NCBI GenBank assembly: GCA_029961685.1
Contig: JARWKL010000011.1
Span: forward strand, 5,582,501-5,646,500
Source: Aristolochia californica
Lineage: Eukaryota > Streptophyta > Magnoliopsida > Piperales > Aristolochiaceae
Direction of reading: 5' to 3'
Length of the DNA: 64,000 nucleotides
The position numbers and the translations under genes are program-made. Shown piece after piece: positions 42,350-55,353 of the stretch; positions within the stretch are counted from its first letter, which is position 1; every line of letters starts with the position of its first letter. Below the pieces are notes generated by a model. The model was not told where the DNA came from and made no database searches. It saw only the letters and a program-made list of their open reading frames with translations.

Positions 42350-43880
42350 TTTTCCACACGCCCCTATTTCTTCAATTAATTTGTCCTCATTGTGTTGCTC
42401 ATGTTCGTACACCTTTGCTTTATCTACTTCAAGACTAGGTGTGTCCACTGCTATAGCTTCCTTTGATCTTCCTACCAATTTTCCTTGGATTTGTCAAATG
42501 TCATCTTCCTCAGTAGGTGATGCATGAGGTGTGGGACATGGAAACTCCTCAAAGCGATGAATATATCCTCTGGTCATCTCTTCACCTTCACCCATTTTCT
42601 CATTCTCAGACTCTAAATCATCCCTCACACATTTTTCTCTTTCACCAACATCTTCCTGACTTTTCTTTTCGTGTTCTACTCCTCCTTGTACATCTACATT
42701 TTCTTCTTCCTCTTTCTTCTCTTCTTCTTCATTTCTTTCTTCTTCTTCTTCTTCAATGGCCATCCAAGTGAAAGGGAGCCTAATTTATAAGCGAGAAGAG
42801 TTTGATTTTAAATCAATCTAGTTCTAGACCTTACACATGTCATGGTTCCATTGGATCAGGCAAAATATTTTAGACTTGAAATGGTTTTGATTTGCTCTTC
42901 TTCAGCATACATAGGCCATGACAAAGAACGACGACATGTTTGATGCAAATATAGTTGCATCATTGATGTAGGTGCTGATGCATGACAACTGCATATTCGG
43001 TGGCATATTTTGATAGAGAGTTGTTTGAAAAGTATTATCAATTATCGATTTTCTTCTTACACTTCACAACTGCTTCGTAGACTTGCACAAGGGCCACTAT
43101 AAAAGAATCTTAGAAGTCCGAAATAGTACAAGCTTCATTTGGTTGACAAAATTTGCTAGATTTATTAGGTTCATCTTCTTCTTTAGTATTCCTATTGGTA
43201 GAAGTATTTGACAAGACCTTGGGAACATCAAATAGTTGATTATTTAATATTCTAAGAACATGACCAATATGTCTAACTCATCTCTTTGACGGTCTTCCTT
43301 TTGTAAGCAACTTTTAACATTTTTGAAATCTTGGATTTAATTCCAAGAATTAGCCCTTTCACTCATTTTCTTACAATGTTCGATTCTTGCTTTTATTTTA
43401 GCAACTTTGTTTTTGGGGTCGAAACTTTTCCCACCACATTACCTTTAATTTTTTTTTCAAGATCAAGATGTTTAAATCATCAAACTCAGCCTTAAACTCC
43501 CAATTCCGCATCCAAGGAAGATCAAACTCAGAAAAAAAAGTGGAGGGTAGATTCTCCATCCAAAATATCTTGTGAGTCTTTTTGGTTAAGACCAAGATGA
43601 TACTCAACCAATGGCTCATGTAGCTTTTTAATGCATTCAGGAAGAATTTTCACATCTAGACTAAATGGTTTCCACTAGTGGGAGAACCAACTAGGAACTT
43701 TAGATTTCACTACCTTGCATTCAATTTGAATGAACTAAGTGTGTTTTATTTTCTCGTTCACAAAATAGAATGCATGAACATACTCCAAATATCTCAAGGG
43801 ATATCCTTTTTCATTGATCTTAATCATTGCATAAGAGAATTGATCCCCCAGTCGCATGGACTAGTTACTTTGTGAATAAT
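42350..43880 (-). pseudogene. Unrecognised coding remnant, acidic region at 42494-42763
   Basis: 43875-43398 on the minus strand gives long open blocks in changing frames, with I-L-P-E-C-I-K-K-L-H-E-P and H-F-F-S-E-F-D-L-P-W-M-R-N-W. This looks like the ORF of a plant transposable element rather than a cellular protein I can name. 42763-42494 is an 89-codon Glu-rich open stretch starting M-A-I-E-E-E, encoded by a TTC/CTT-rich microsatellite-like sequence. Both lie downstream of the copia RT fragment on the same strand. Function unknown. Confidence 0.35.
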
Positions 43881-44140
43881 AGCTTCACTGAGGCCAATGG
43901 GCTAAAATCAACAATCCAAATTAGGAGGTCTATGCAAAATTACCATCGAGTTTTTGTAAGCCAATAACTTTTCCATATTTGGATTACTTTTCCTCTTTAA
44001 GGCTGGATATGGATGGTTTCCAAAATATATTTCGACTAATTTAACTCATTTTGATATCCATTAGATATCATTTTCGCTCAAAATCATAACAAATTCCTTT
44101 GAACCTTTTTCAAGGTAAAGATCTTTTGAAGGAAAAGATC

Positions 44141-44470
44141 TTTTGAGGAAGACATTCTTACATCTAGTTGAAAGACATGTCATCAAAAAGTAATAGCAAG
44201 AGATAATAAGAGATGCAAGGAGTTGTGTTTGGCGATTGGAGAAAAAGTTTCCTCATAATCAATTTCATAACAATGGGTATAGTCTTTAGCCACAAGGCGG
44301 GCCGTTGTGCCATCCGTATTCTATTTGACAATGAAGACCAATTTACAACCCACCTAATTTTTTCCATATGGTAGGGAAACAAGGTAGCATGTTTGATTCT
44401 TTTAAATGGTTGTCATCTCTTCATCCATGGTTGCTTTCCATCCCGAATTCTATAGGGTCTCTTGATAAGA
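44141..44470 (-). pseudogene. Copia reverse transcriptase N-terminal fragment
   Basis: In mixed frames: an N-H-G-W-K-A-T-M-D-like block near 44430, then G-C-K-L-V-F-I-V-K, A-R-L-V-A-K-D-Y-T and I-D-Y-E-E-T-F-S-P-I-A-K. The last two are diagnostic RT start motifs. The catalytic palm is absent. Confidence 0.8.
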
Positions 44471-44680
44471 CTGAGGAATAGCAATTGAAGAAATGACGCA
44501 ATAAATTAACAACAAGATGGTGACAATTGATGGGTGGATAAAAAAAGAGCAATGGGGTGAGATATAGATGGTCGGGTGAAGGCCCTAGGTACTTTCTAAA
44601 GTGCAATGGGCCATGTATCAAATGGAGGGCCAAAAATAGGGGGAGGTGAAAGAGAACTTACCCATAGAGGAATCTGGAGA

Positions 44681-45007
44681 CTACATAGGTATAGTGTTTG
44701 CCAATGCTTCAGTAGGTGGGGTAGGTACATCAATATGGCCATGAGTTGCTAAGTCATCAATCAAAACAATAGGTTTATGAAACTCATTGGTTACAGAAAG
44801 ACCAGGTGGGGCACATGTGGATGGATAAAAGGGCTGGTTCTCAATGAATGTGACATCATGAAAAACAAACAATTTCTGAAGAGATGGCTTGTAACATACA
44901 TATCCTTTCTTAGTATGACAGTACCCAAAAAAAAATACATTTAATTTCCTTGGGGTCCAATTTAGTAGAATGAGGGAAAGTATTATGAACAAAACAAGTA
45001 CACCCAA
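44681..45007 (-). pseudogene. Copia integrase C-terminal part and RT linker
   Basis: 108 open codons with F-F-G-Y-C-H-T-K-K-G-Y (family: F-x-G-Y-x-x-x-x-K-G-Y) and V-F-H-D-V-T-F-I-E. These are typical of the region between integrase and RT. Confidence 0.8.
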
Positions 45008-45013
45008 AAACTC

Positions 45014-45498
45014 TTAAAGGAAGAGTGAATAGCTTATCACTAGGAAAAAAATATGAGAATATGGTGTCTGGTTATCAAGTACTAAAGAAGGTAACCTGTT
45101 AATAAGATAATAGATAGTGAGGATAGAATGGGGCCAGTAGAAATGAGGCACATGCATATGATGTAGTAGAGCTTGGGCAACCTCAAGAAGGTGTCTATTT
45201 TTTCTTTTAGCCACACCAATTTGTTGTGGTGTGTAGACACAAAATGTTTGGTGAATGATTTTTTTTCCTGGAAAAAGGATCAAAAGTCTATAGACATATG
45301 TTCCTTGGCATTATCGGAAAAAAGAATCTTTAATGTGGTTTTAAAATGAGTACACACCTTGGCACAAAAAAACTTAAAAAAAGGTAAGACTTCTGATCTC
45401 TCTTTTAATAAGAACACTCGTGTAGCCCGAGAGAAATCATCCACATATGTAATGAAATACTTTGAACGGGAAATATTTGTGATGTTCATAGGCCCCAT
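45014..45498 (-). pseudogene. Copia integrase core, frameshifted
   Basis: Blocks readable: K-Y-F-I-T-Y-V-D-D-F-S-R (first catalytic Asp), I-L-F-S-D-N-A-K-E (second Asp, with A-K where the family has G-G), frameshift at about 45283, then T-P-Q-Q-I-G-V-A-K-R-K-N-R-H. In that last block the Glu of N-G-V-A-E is Lys. The catalytic triad is therefore incomplete. Confidence 0.85.
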
Positions 45499-46150
45499 AT
45501 ATTAGTATGAACTAAATAAAATGAGGCAATACCTTTGGTTTCACCAAGAGGAGAATAACTACTCCACTACTGTTTACTCACTTGACAATCTTCACAGTTG
45601 AAACTGGAAATGGATTGTAATGTGGGAATTATCTATTTGAGACAATGAAGGGATGGATGTTCTAACCTATTGTGCAACTTAAGAGCAGTATGTTGAGCCC
45701 TACTTGGGGCTGTTAGTGCTGGTGAATCAAGATATTAGAACCCCTCTCTTTCATAGCCTCCACCAATAACTTGCTTTGTTTTTAGATCATGAAGAACACA
45801 ATAAGTGGGAGAAAAAGGATGAATAATTAATTTTTTTGTGAGTTTACCGATGGATAAAAGGTTTAATGGAAACTCAGGAACAAATAGGACATCTTTTAAA
45901 TGAAGATTAGGTATAAAAAATGTGGACCCCACTTCACATACCTTGATTCGGGATCCATCCGCTATAGAAAAAAAACTAGTTAGATAAACAAGGAGATATA
46001 GAACTCAGGAGGGTACCATTACCTGTCAAGTGCTCAGAAGTTCCAAAATCATTGATCTAGGATGGAGAAGTAGTTGGAACCATACCTGTTACAGAAGTAA
46101 CATCAATAGGGAAAATCTTGTTGGAAATGGCCTGGTTGTTCATATATGCC

Positions 46151-46867
46151 ATCAAACGCTTAATCCTCTGAAGTAGTGCAAATTCTTCAACAGAAAGTCT
46201 GATGGTCTCTGATGTTCTTAATAGCTATCGTAGTGCAAACTGACAATAGTCAGTGAGTAATAATCTAAGGTATTCAATCTAAGAATTTTCTTCTTCAACA
46301 CCAATGTCTCGATTAAAAGGACCCACTATGTAACAACGAGGGTAATGAAACACAATAGCAGATAATGAGCGAGTCAAGCCGAGTCAAGATACCGAGTGAT
46401 CTGAGTCCAGATACTGAGCTAAATCGAGTCAAGATATCAATATGGCTGTATTTTACTAGAAAAGGACTGCTAGCTAGGGGCAGAGGAGGATTTTTGAAAT
46501 TCTTTAGTATGTTGCTGCACAGTCATCATCAAGGCCTGGGTTTGGTTTCAGACTTTGGAGATACACTCCATAGACTCGAATGTAGTTGACTCCAAAGCTA
46601 CTGATACTGTGATTTTCAGATGCAACGGAATTATTAGACTCAATTGTAAACCATATACTATGATTTAGTATCTATCACTGTGACAGATTGTAAGCTGGAT
46701 ACTGTGATTCAATATCAATCCAAAAATGTGAAGCCCGATACACTTCGAGTAGATAGAAATGTAAAGCATCAACTGGAGACATCCATATCCAGACAGAATC
46801 CAACTCAATATGGAGACACTAATCCCATTTTCAAGGAGCAAATCTGTCAGATGAGTGTTGGTTTTCG
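46151..46867. other. Spacer between copia remnant and LTR fragment
   Basis: No gene recognised. The first ~180 bp may be the copia gag end on the minus strand. 46360-46450 has a short repeat of the words GAGTCAAGATA and ATACTGAGCT. The overlapping open stretches on the two strands at 46665-46961 carry no known domain. Confidence 0.4.
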
Positions 46868-47006
46868 TTGAATTTATGAAAAAAAAGAAACACTTCATTG
46901 ACTTGTTGTAATCAGAGTACATGAACCCTAATTTATAATAGAGGAGAGTAGTAGAGTCCAATTACAATTAAACTACCCTTGTCCCAATTACACCCAAACT
47001 CTAACA
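46868..47006 (-). repeat. Truncated LTR of the 24981-27754 family
   Basis: GTTGAATTTATG...CTAACACTTAA matches the first ~140 bp of the LTR on the plus strand. It then joins D-module sequence (ACACAGTTCTAACAAG). There is no primer site on its left, so it is a fragment, probably a duplication or recombination boundary. Confidence 0.75.
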
Positions 47007-48480
47007 CTTAAACACAGTTCTAACAAGTCTTTTTGAGTACAAAAATGGATCAGCTAGTTGAATTGTGTTCTAACTATATCGAATCTAATCTTGGTATTAA
47101 ACCCAAATTCAACTGATCTAGATCAGTTTTTAACATGCTTGAGTATGATCCACCTTATCTTAGAGGGGTTCAAATTTTAAATCAACTAGTTAAAAATTTA
47201 ATTGGATAAGATATAAACACAGGGGATCCAACCCAAGCTAATCTGATTCTAGGTCTAAAGTAGATGTTATGATATCATTACATACATTTCAGTTTTAGCT
47301 TTTATTGTCTTGTTTTCACACCAAATTTATAATTTTTTTTATTTCAATAATTTAATTATATTAATTTTAACAATAATTATACCGTTACTTTGATTTTATC
47401 ATAAATTTATTTAATTTAATTAGGTTGCTAATATAACTCTCGAGTTCAGCTTCATACTTCTAAAATAATTTGTAGCATTTATTTTATTCACTAGCTTTTT
47501 AATTTGAATTCATGTTATTTTTATTAGCACAAAGGGTTTCTTGTGAATTTTGCTTATAACTGGGGACTTTGAACAAGGGAAGCCAAAATTATAATTTTTC
47601 CAAAATATTAGAAGTAGAATCATGAGTCTAACATGGAGCAAACAAACTATCTTATCCACAAAAACTAGTTCTATGTGTAAAACATACGATACCCTGGCCG
47701 TCTTAAAGTGGTTGAGTTATCTCTACATCATGCGATTTTAGACCGAACGAAATCTCAAACCATGGATATGTTCGTGGGAGTTTGAAATCGAAGAAAAAAA
47801 AGAGAATGAATCAAATTTTTTTGGTCACGTAGAGCAGGTTTTTCCTTGAAAACCCTAGATGGCAGCACAAAGGGTTTCAATTAAAACCCTAGTGGCAACC
47901 GACACAACCGATGAGAGCACAAGATTATTTGCTAAAGAATGGTGATTTCCAGTAAATCAGAACTACTATCTCCCATCTTCAATCTTTCATTGGGCAGCAA
48001 CACAAAAGAGTGCTGCATTGAGAAGCATTTCTTTTGATATGCATTCAAAGTGTTTGATATAAATATTCAGCATGACTCACTCTTATAGAACATGTAACAA
48101 AAAAATTAGAGGCATTGATGTGGAGTTTAAATCTGTACATGCAAAGAATGACATTCTAGTGTAGATTGTTGGGACCAAATTCAAGGTTTTGCAAGAATTT
48201 ATAAAAGAGAGGCTTGCACATAGAGAGAGGGAGCTGAGGGAAGGTGGGCAAGGGGTTGAATCTACAACAAACTAACATCACATCTCTGCATTTTTGTTTG
48301 CGATAATGTCGTCTAGTCTAGTTGCCATCATTTGATAGAAGTGTGTAACTATTTCAAGTCATTTTTGAAGTCATTGGTTTGATGTAGTGAACGAGTTGCA
48401 ATAAACTCTTTTCTAGTTCAAGTTATTTGATTGGGCATCTAGTTGATATGCCCAGACTTATAATAGAGGAGGTGGTGGCG
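47007..48480 (+). repeat. D module, right-hand plus-strand copy (no peptide gene)
   Basis: Paralogue of about 23243-24690. It contains ATG after AACCCTAG near 47860 (codons ending ATDTTDESTRLFAKEW) with the former donor changed to GTGATT, and the second block near 48115-48300 with a TAG in it. Both host-gene-like blocks are thus more decayed here. Starts at the LTR fragment, so the peptide gene that precedes the left copy is missing. Confidence 0.75.
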
Positions 48481-50841
48481 GCGGATAACTCATGATCAAT
48501 CATCCCACATGGATTAATCGATCATTGCTGTGTAGACAAGCAGAATTTTGTTGGAATGATTGATCAAAGTATTTTAGCGAGAAAGAGAGAGAGCCACATA
48601 CCTAGGAAATCCGTCATTTTCTTTCACCCATCCTTGCATTCATCATAGTATAGACACCTTCATCTAACCACAACATGCTGCAAAGGAGGTGGTAGCTTGA
48701 ATCTCTCAAGGAGAAGTTCCCTCTCAGTAAGGGTGTAATTTTTTCGTTTCCTTTTATGATATTGTGAAATATTTTTCAAAAACCTATTAATCTAGATCGA
48801 AAGGCCTAGCTAGAGCTAGTATATAGTAGCAATCTCTTGGGTAAATTGGATCGTGTAAAAATCGTGTAGTGAGCTACATGTTGCCAAAAAGATCCGAAAT
48901 CTCTTTTATGATTTTCCAGATATTAGAGTGTAATAATGGAATTTTCTTAACCATTGGTTTGTGGGCGGAGACTACCACTAGGCAAACATTGAAAGCAAAA
49001 AATCATTTTTGTCCTTGTGGTGTGTGCCTGTTGCTATTTACGTTGAATTGCTTTTATGTATGATATTTCAATTACACACACAATATGTTTTTAATTTGAA
49101 TATCTCAATTCACTTGCCTTCTTGAAATGTCACTTGGGCCAACAATTGGTATTGGAGCAGGCCAAGAACTTAATTGAACATAAAATCTCCTTGATTTTGA
49201 AAATGATAAATGAAATCTAGAGATAAATTTCTCCTTCCCCAAGGGAAATTTATTAACCATCCACCTTTATTTAATAGAACAAGTTATGGATATTTGAAAG
49301 TAAGGATGAAGTTCTTCCTTGAATCTATGGATTGAGACATTTGGCATATAAACAGGAATGACCCCTTTGGGCCCAAAAAGCTTGAAAATGGCATTTCGTT
49401 TGCAGAGGAATTTAGAGAGCTACCTAGGGAAGACAATGAGCTATTCAAAACAATCTTCAAGGTCATAAACCTCTTGTTATGTACCTTAGGACCAAACGAT
49501 TCAATAGGGTCTCCACATGTAAAACTGCTAAAGAAATTTGGGAAAAACTTGAGGTCACACAAGAAGGAACCACAAGAGTACAAGACTCTAGAACCAGTCT
49601 TTTGATAGCCCAATATAATGAATTTAAAATGAAACCAGGTTCACTCATATAAGAAATGAGTTGAATATCTTAGGAGAAGAGATTTCCTTATATAGATAGA
49701 ATGATAAGCTTCTCAAGGCACTCCCAAGGTCATGAGACATGCGGAAGACAACCATTCGTGAGAATGTTATCTTTAGAAATATAAGCTCGAAAGAGCAACT
49801 ATGATTCGTTCTCACATATGAGATGGAACCAAAATATGTAGAGGAAGAGCAACCGAAGAAAAAGAACATTGTTCTTAAGGCCAAAACATGTGCTGATAGT
49901 AGTCTTAGTGAAGGAATCTCAGATGAAGTAAGTTTTATCACTAGACATCTTCAAAAAGTCTATCTAGAAGAAGATAAACTTTAGAAAAAGGCCAATATTA
50001 AACTCAAAATGACAAATTTCAAAAGAAAACTGATGTATGTTTTTTTGAGTGCGGTAGCACATAGAGCGAACAAATGTCCTAAATTCGAAGAAAGAACTGC
50101 ATCCTCAAGCAAAGATCCAAAGAACTATAAGAAGAAAGTTTTGATCTCAACTTGGGATGCAATGGAGGAAGAGTCTTGCCACTCAGGAGAAGATGAAAGT
50201 GATGTAGAACTCATCGATTTTAATGAATATGATAACGAGTCTATAACTTCTGAATAGGTAAGTGACTCTTGAGTATGAATTTGAATTAATTTTGGAAAAA
50301 TCCATTAATTATCTAAAGAAGTATAAAGAAAAATACAATCCTCAACAACATGAGAAAGCTAATCTCTAGGAAAAACTTCTTGTCTTGAAGGAGGCAAATG
50401 AAAGCCACATACCTAAAGCCTCAAAACAAAGTAGATTGATAGACAATTTATCATGTGATTAGAGTTGCTTTTGAGAACAAGAGCTTAGATGTAGAACAAC
50501 AAGTCGAACTTCTATCTCTCAAATTCACACCCAAGAGAAAAGTAGGAAGAACAACACAAAGAGAAATAAGAAGTTCGCTCTCATTCCTCACATGAGGTGT
50601 CAGTGTTGCATGATTTATTTAGCATTAGTCATTTATGTGACAAAGGAAATAAGGTTTCATTTGAAAGAGACAAATACTTAGTAAAGAATGAGAATGATGA
50701 ATTACTTCTAGAGGGACATAAAAACATAACTCTAGGTAGCTAACATTGTTAATTTACCTCAACTAGTGTCATCTGTTTGGGTACAAAAAGCGTTGAATCT
50801 TGGCTATGGTATAAGAGACTAGGACATATAGGAATAAATTC
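48481..50841 (+). mobile_element. SIRE-like copia remnant, right-hand copy
   Basis: LTR sequence with TAATCGATCATTG motifs runs uninterrupted through 48750, the empty site for the 24981-27754 insertion. It continues to CCAACA near 49144, followed by ATTGGTATTGGAGC, a primer site with one change. Gag blocks follow (Y-W/F-K-V-R-M-K-F-F-L near 49290; acidic E-E-S-C-H-S-G-E-D-E-S-D-V at 50165). A deletion at about 50610 joins the knuckle region to the pre-integrase block. Confidence 0.8.
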
Positions 50842-53180
50842 CTGTTGACCATAGGTTGACTCCCACATTGATTTTGTCGATAAGAAAACTTAATTGAATA
50901 AAGGAATGATCGATCATCCCTCCTGATTGAGTGCAGAGGAAGAAAAAGCATTTGATAATTCAGACATTATAAAAAAAATAATTTTACAGAAAACCAACAT
51001 CTTAGGTTAACTTAGAAGTGGAGAGGACAAGACTTGATCAAAATTAACAAATATTTGAAGCTATGGAATGCAAAACTATGTAATGTCAAGTGGTCAAATT
51101 CAATAAGTAACAAGCAAGGAAACCAACCAATAGAACACACCACCATGACCCCTTTTTCTTTTGTAGGAGAGATTCTTAACCTGAATTCTAATCAATCAAT
51201 AACCAATGGTAATTTGAAAAGGGAAAAACTGAACTAGGTTTTGTTAAGAAAGCAATAAAAAAAACTAGAACTAGGGATTAATGTCTAAAAATAAAAATAA
51301 ACTTGAACTAGAAAAGACTCTACAGCAACTCGTTCACTACATCAAACGAATGACTTCAAAAATGACCAGAAATAGTAATATGCATTGATCAAGCAATTCC
51401 AACTCGACTAGATGACATTATCGCAAACAAAAATGCAGAGATGTGATGTTTGTTTGTTGTAGATTCAACCCCTTGGCCACCATCCCTTAGCTCACTCTCC
51501 CTATGTGCAACCCTCTCTTGTATAAATTCTTGCAAAACCTTGAATTTGATCCCAACAATCTGCCCTAGAATGTCTTTCTTTGCATGTACAGATTTAAACT
51601 CCACATCAATGCCTCAAATTTTTTTTTGACATGTGCTATAAGAGTGAGTTATGCTATAATATTTATTATCAAACACCTGGAATGCATATCAAAAGAAGAG
51701 CTTCCCAATGCTGCACTCTTTTGTGTTGCTTCCCAATGAATCAATGAAGATGGGAGATGATAGTTCGCATTTACTGGAACTCACCTTTTTTGAGCAATTA
51801 GTCCTGCACCCTCATCGGTTGTGTCGGTTGCTGCTAGGGTTTTAATTGAAACCCTTTGTTTTTCCATCTAGGGTTTCCAAGGAAAAACCTTCTCTTCGTG
51901 ACCTAAAAGATTGATTCATTCTATCTTTCTTCTTCGATTTCAAACTCCCATAAACATATCTATGGTTTGAGCTTTCGTTTGCTCTAAAATAAAATGATGT
52001 AGAGATAACTCAACCACTTTGACAAGGCTAGGGTCTCGTATGCTTTACACATAGAACTAGTTTTTGGGGACAAGGTAGTTTGTTTGCTCCATGTTAAGAC
52101 TCATGATTCTATTTCAAATATTTTGGAAAAATTCTAATTTCGGCTTCCCTTTTTCAAACTCCCCAGTTATAAGTAAAATTCCTAAGCAACCATTTGAGAA
52201 GAAGAGGTTAGATGTAGAACAACAAGTCAAACTTCTATCTCTCAAATCCACACCCAAGAGGAAAGTAGGAAGAACAACACAAAGAAAAATAAGATGTTCT
52301 CTCCCATTATTCGCATGAGGTGTCAGTGTTGCAATGAATTGGGTCACTAAGCCTACATTTGCAAAGTTAAGAATGAAAATGACATAAAACAAACTTGGAT
52401 ACCCAAATCAACCGAGAAGGTTGTGGTAACCCAAAAGAACTTGGGCAAACAAACTTGTAAGCCGAAATCACCTACCACCTCAAATGTCATCCCAAAGGGA
52501 ACAACCATAAATGGGTCTCTAAGGGTTAAATCTCATATGGTGTAGGTATGTCTTCGACCCAAGGCATAAAAAAATGTTTTGATTTTGGATAGCGATTGCT
52601 CGAGGTTCATGAACAAGAAGAAGTTCGTTGAACTCAATCCCAAAGATGGTGGTCATGTAACTTTTTGGAGACAATAGCAAAGGTACCATAAAAGGACTTG
52701 GTAAAATTTATACCTCAATCTCTTTCATATCCGATCTTTATTCCAATGAAGGGTTGATGCATGATTTATTTACCATTCGTCTATTCTGTGACAAAGGAAA
52801 TAAGGTTTCATTTGAAAAGGACAAATGCTTAGTAAAGAATGAGAATGATGAACTAGTTCTAGAGGGACATAAAAACATAAATCTCTATGTAGCTAACATA
52901 GTCAATTTACCTCAACTAGTGCCATCTGTTTGGGAACAAAAATCGATGAATCTTAGTTATGGCATAAGAGACAAGGACATATAGGAATAAATTCTTGTTG
53001 ACCGTAGGTTGACTCCCACATTGATTTTGTTGATAAGAAAACTTAATTGAGTAAAGGAATGATCGATCATCCCCCCTGATTAAGCGTAGACGAAGAAGAA
53101 GCTTTTGATAATTCAGATATTATAAAAAAAACAATATTTTACAAAAAACCAACACCTTAGGTTAACTTAGAACTGGAGAG
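50842..53180. repeat. Right-hand copy of 32590-34927: TGTTGACC segment, inverted D module, SIRE fragment
   Basis: Offset of about 18258 bp to the left copy with very few differences by eye. Parts: 50842-51292 segment; 51293-52193 inverted D module (second block 51604-51389); 52194-52995 SIRE-type knuckle and pre-integrase pseudogene with the same frame damage; 52996-53180 second TGTTGACC segment. Confidence 0.85.
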
Positions 53181-55119
53181 GACAACTTATGTCACTCGCT
53201 CTCATAATTATATAGAATACCACTCAAACTTTTTTAACAAAAAGTATCATGAGCAATCAGGTCAACGGTATGAAAAAAATTCCTCTATTATAAGTCATAG
53301 GCCATATCGACTAGACAAGTGAGGTGAATGAGATAAGAAGAGAAGAAGAACTAAAAAACATTGATCAACGGATTTCAAGAAGATTGAATGACTTGAGAGA
53401 GAAAACTCTTTGCTGAACATGTTTAGCATCTCAATTGGATGACTAGCCGAATAACTGGAGCACAAAGAGCCTCTATTGCTACATGTTTTACATATCGACT
53501 GGATGACCAATCAAATAACGTAAGCTAGAAAAGACTCTACTGAAACTCATTCACTACATCAAACGAATGAGTTAAAAACTGACCAGAAATAGTTATATGC
53601 ATTGATCAAGGGCTGCCAACTCGACTAGATGACATTATCACAAACAAAAATGCAGAGATGTGATGTATATTTTGTTGTAGATTCAACCCATGGCCACCTT
53701 CCCTCATCTCACTTTCCCTATGTGCAACTCTCTCTTATATAAATTTTTGCAAAACCTTGAATTTGGTCCCAACAATTTGCACTAGAATGTCATTCTTTGC
53801 ATGTACAGATTTAAACTCCACATCAATGCCTCAAATATTTTTTTGACATGTGCTATAAGATTGAGTTATGCTATGCTATAATATTTATATCAAACACTTG
53901 GAATGCATATCATATTTATATCAAACACTTGGAATGCATATCAAAAGAAGAGCTTCTCAATGCTGCACTCTTTTGTGTCGCTTCCCAATTAATCAATGAA
54001 GATGAGAGATGATACTTCGCATTTACTGGAACTCACCTTTTTTGAGAAAATAGTCCAGCACTCTCATCGGTTGTGTCGGTTGCTGCTAGGGTTTTAATTG
54101 AAACCCTTTGTTTTGCCATCTAGGGTTTCCAAGGAAAAACCTTCTCTTTGTGACCTAAAAGATTAATTCATACTATCTTTCTTCTTCGATTTCAAACATA
54201 TCCATGGTTTGAGATTTCGTTTGCTCTAAAATAAAATGATGTAGAGATAACTCAACCACTTTGACAAGGCTAGGGTCTCGTATGCTTTGCACATAGAACT
54301 AGTTTTTGGGGATAAGGTAGTTTGTTTTCTCCATGTTAAGACTCATGAATCTATTTCAAATATTTTGGAAAAATTCTAATTTCGGCTTCCCTTTCTCAAA
54401 GTCCCCATTTATAAGTAAAATTCCTAAGCAACCGTTTGTGTCGATAAAAATATCATGAATTCAAATAAAAAACCTAATGAATTAAAATAAATATTACAAG
54501 CTAAAATTATTTTAGAAGTATCAAGCCAATATGAACTGAGCAAATCATAGAATGGGGAGAAAAGTTGGGGTGATGGTGATGGTGGAAGTCTAAGAATCAA
54601 TATGAACTAGATTTGGAGCTCCCTGATACATATCATAAATTCAAGATGTTCATCACTGCTTGTAGTTTTTACTGAGTTGATTTTAAATTCGAACCCCTCT
54701 CAGGTAAGGTGGATCATGCTCAAGCCTGCTAAAAACAGATCTGGATCAGTTGGATTTGGGTTTAATGTCAAGCTTAGATTGGATATAGTTAGAACACAGT
54801 TCAACTAGCTGATCCATTTTTGTACTTAAAAACACTTGTTAGAACTCGCTAAATGATTATGATGACAAGATGTTTCAGATGCTTGATCAACGAGGTATAT
54901 TTACACATTAATTGACATTGTGGCCTGTTTGTGGAAAAGTGATAAATGGAAAAGTTGGATAAGAAGAAGATTTGCTGAGTTGAACCGAGCCAAGGTGAAA
55001 TTAGGCCTTCATATAAGATAGTCCATGAAAACACAATCTAAGAGTTGCAAGAAATAATCTATTACAAGGAAAACAAGTACAATATTATTGTGATGATGAC
55101 AATGAACCCTTTTAACTCC
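53181..55119 (-). repeat. Inverted D module downstream of peptide-gene fragment 6
   Basis: Paralogue of 34928-36886. It carries a local 35-bp tandem duplication near 53885-53940 (ATCAAACACTTGGAATGCAT twice) that the left copy lacks. The host-gene-like second block at about 53830-53640 has a frameshift. Confidence 0.75.
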
Positions 55120-55353
55120 TTACCCATGACCAGCTCGACATCGAGGTCGACTTGATAGTATTCCTTGGCTGAGGTTCACTCACGGTGGAGGAGGTGATGG
55201 CGGCGGATCTGGTGCAGGTCCCCTCCCTGGTGCCTGTCCTCGCCGGTTTGGACTTGGTGTGGGGGCAGGCGGTGCTCGATGCTCCAGCCTCTTACTTTCA
55301 CCCACTATTGTCGTCGGGGGCAATCCATCTGATGGAAATCCTTCAATTAAATT
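55120..55353 (-). pseudogene. Secreted-peptide gene copy 6, 5'-truncated and interrupted
   Basis: On the minus strand the homology begins at N-L-I-E-G-F-P-S-D-G and lacks the start codon and signal peptide; 55354 onward is D-module sequence instead. The linker is intact (G-R-G-P-A-P-D). The Cys codon before V-N-L-S-Q is TGA, giving a premature stop. The remaining C-terminus ends RPRCRAGHG, then TAA at 55120. The break lies at ATTAAATT|ATCTAATTAAGG with short microhomology. Confidence 0.85.

Larger units (their letters stand above)
44141..46150 (-). mobile_element. Degenerate copia polyprotein remnant, minus strand
   Basis: In order on the minus strand: a decayed protease-like block (D-F-G-T-S-E-H, where the family has D-S-G-A-S-x-H, about 46060), pre-integrase (V-P-E-F-P-L-N-L-L-S-I-G-K-L, 45932-45735), integrase, the integrase-RT linker and the start of RT. 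RT breaks off near 44141. No LTR pair can be assigned; an LTR fragment at 46868-47006 may be its neighbour by chance. Confidence 0.8.

Noticed and set aside
42517..42771. 84-codon Ser/Leu/Phe/His-rich open frame
   Set aside because: It is the complement of the Glu-rich microsatellite-like stretch; low-complexity composition only.
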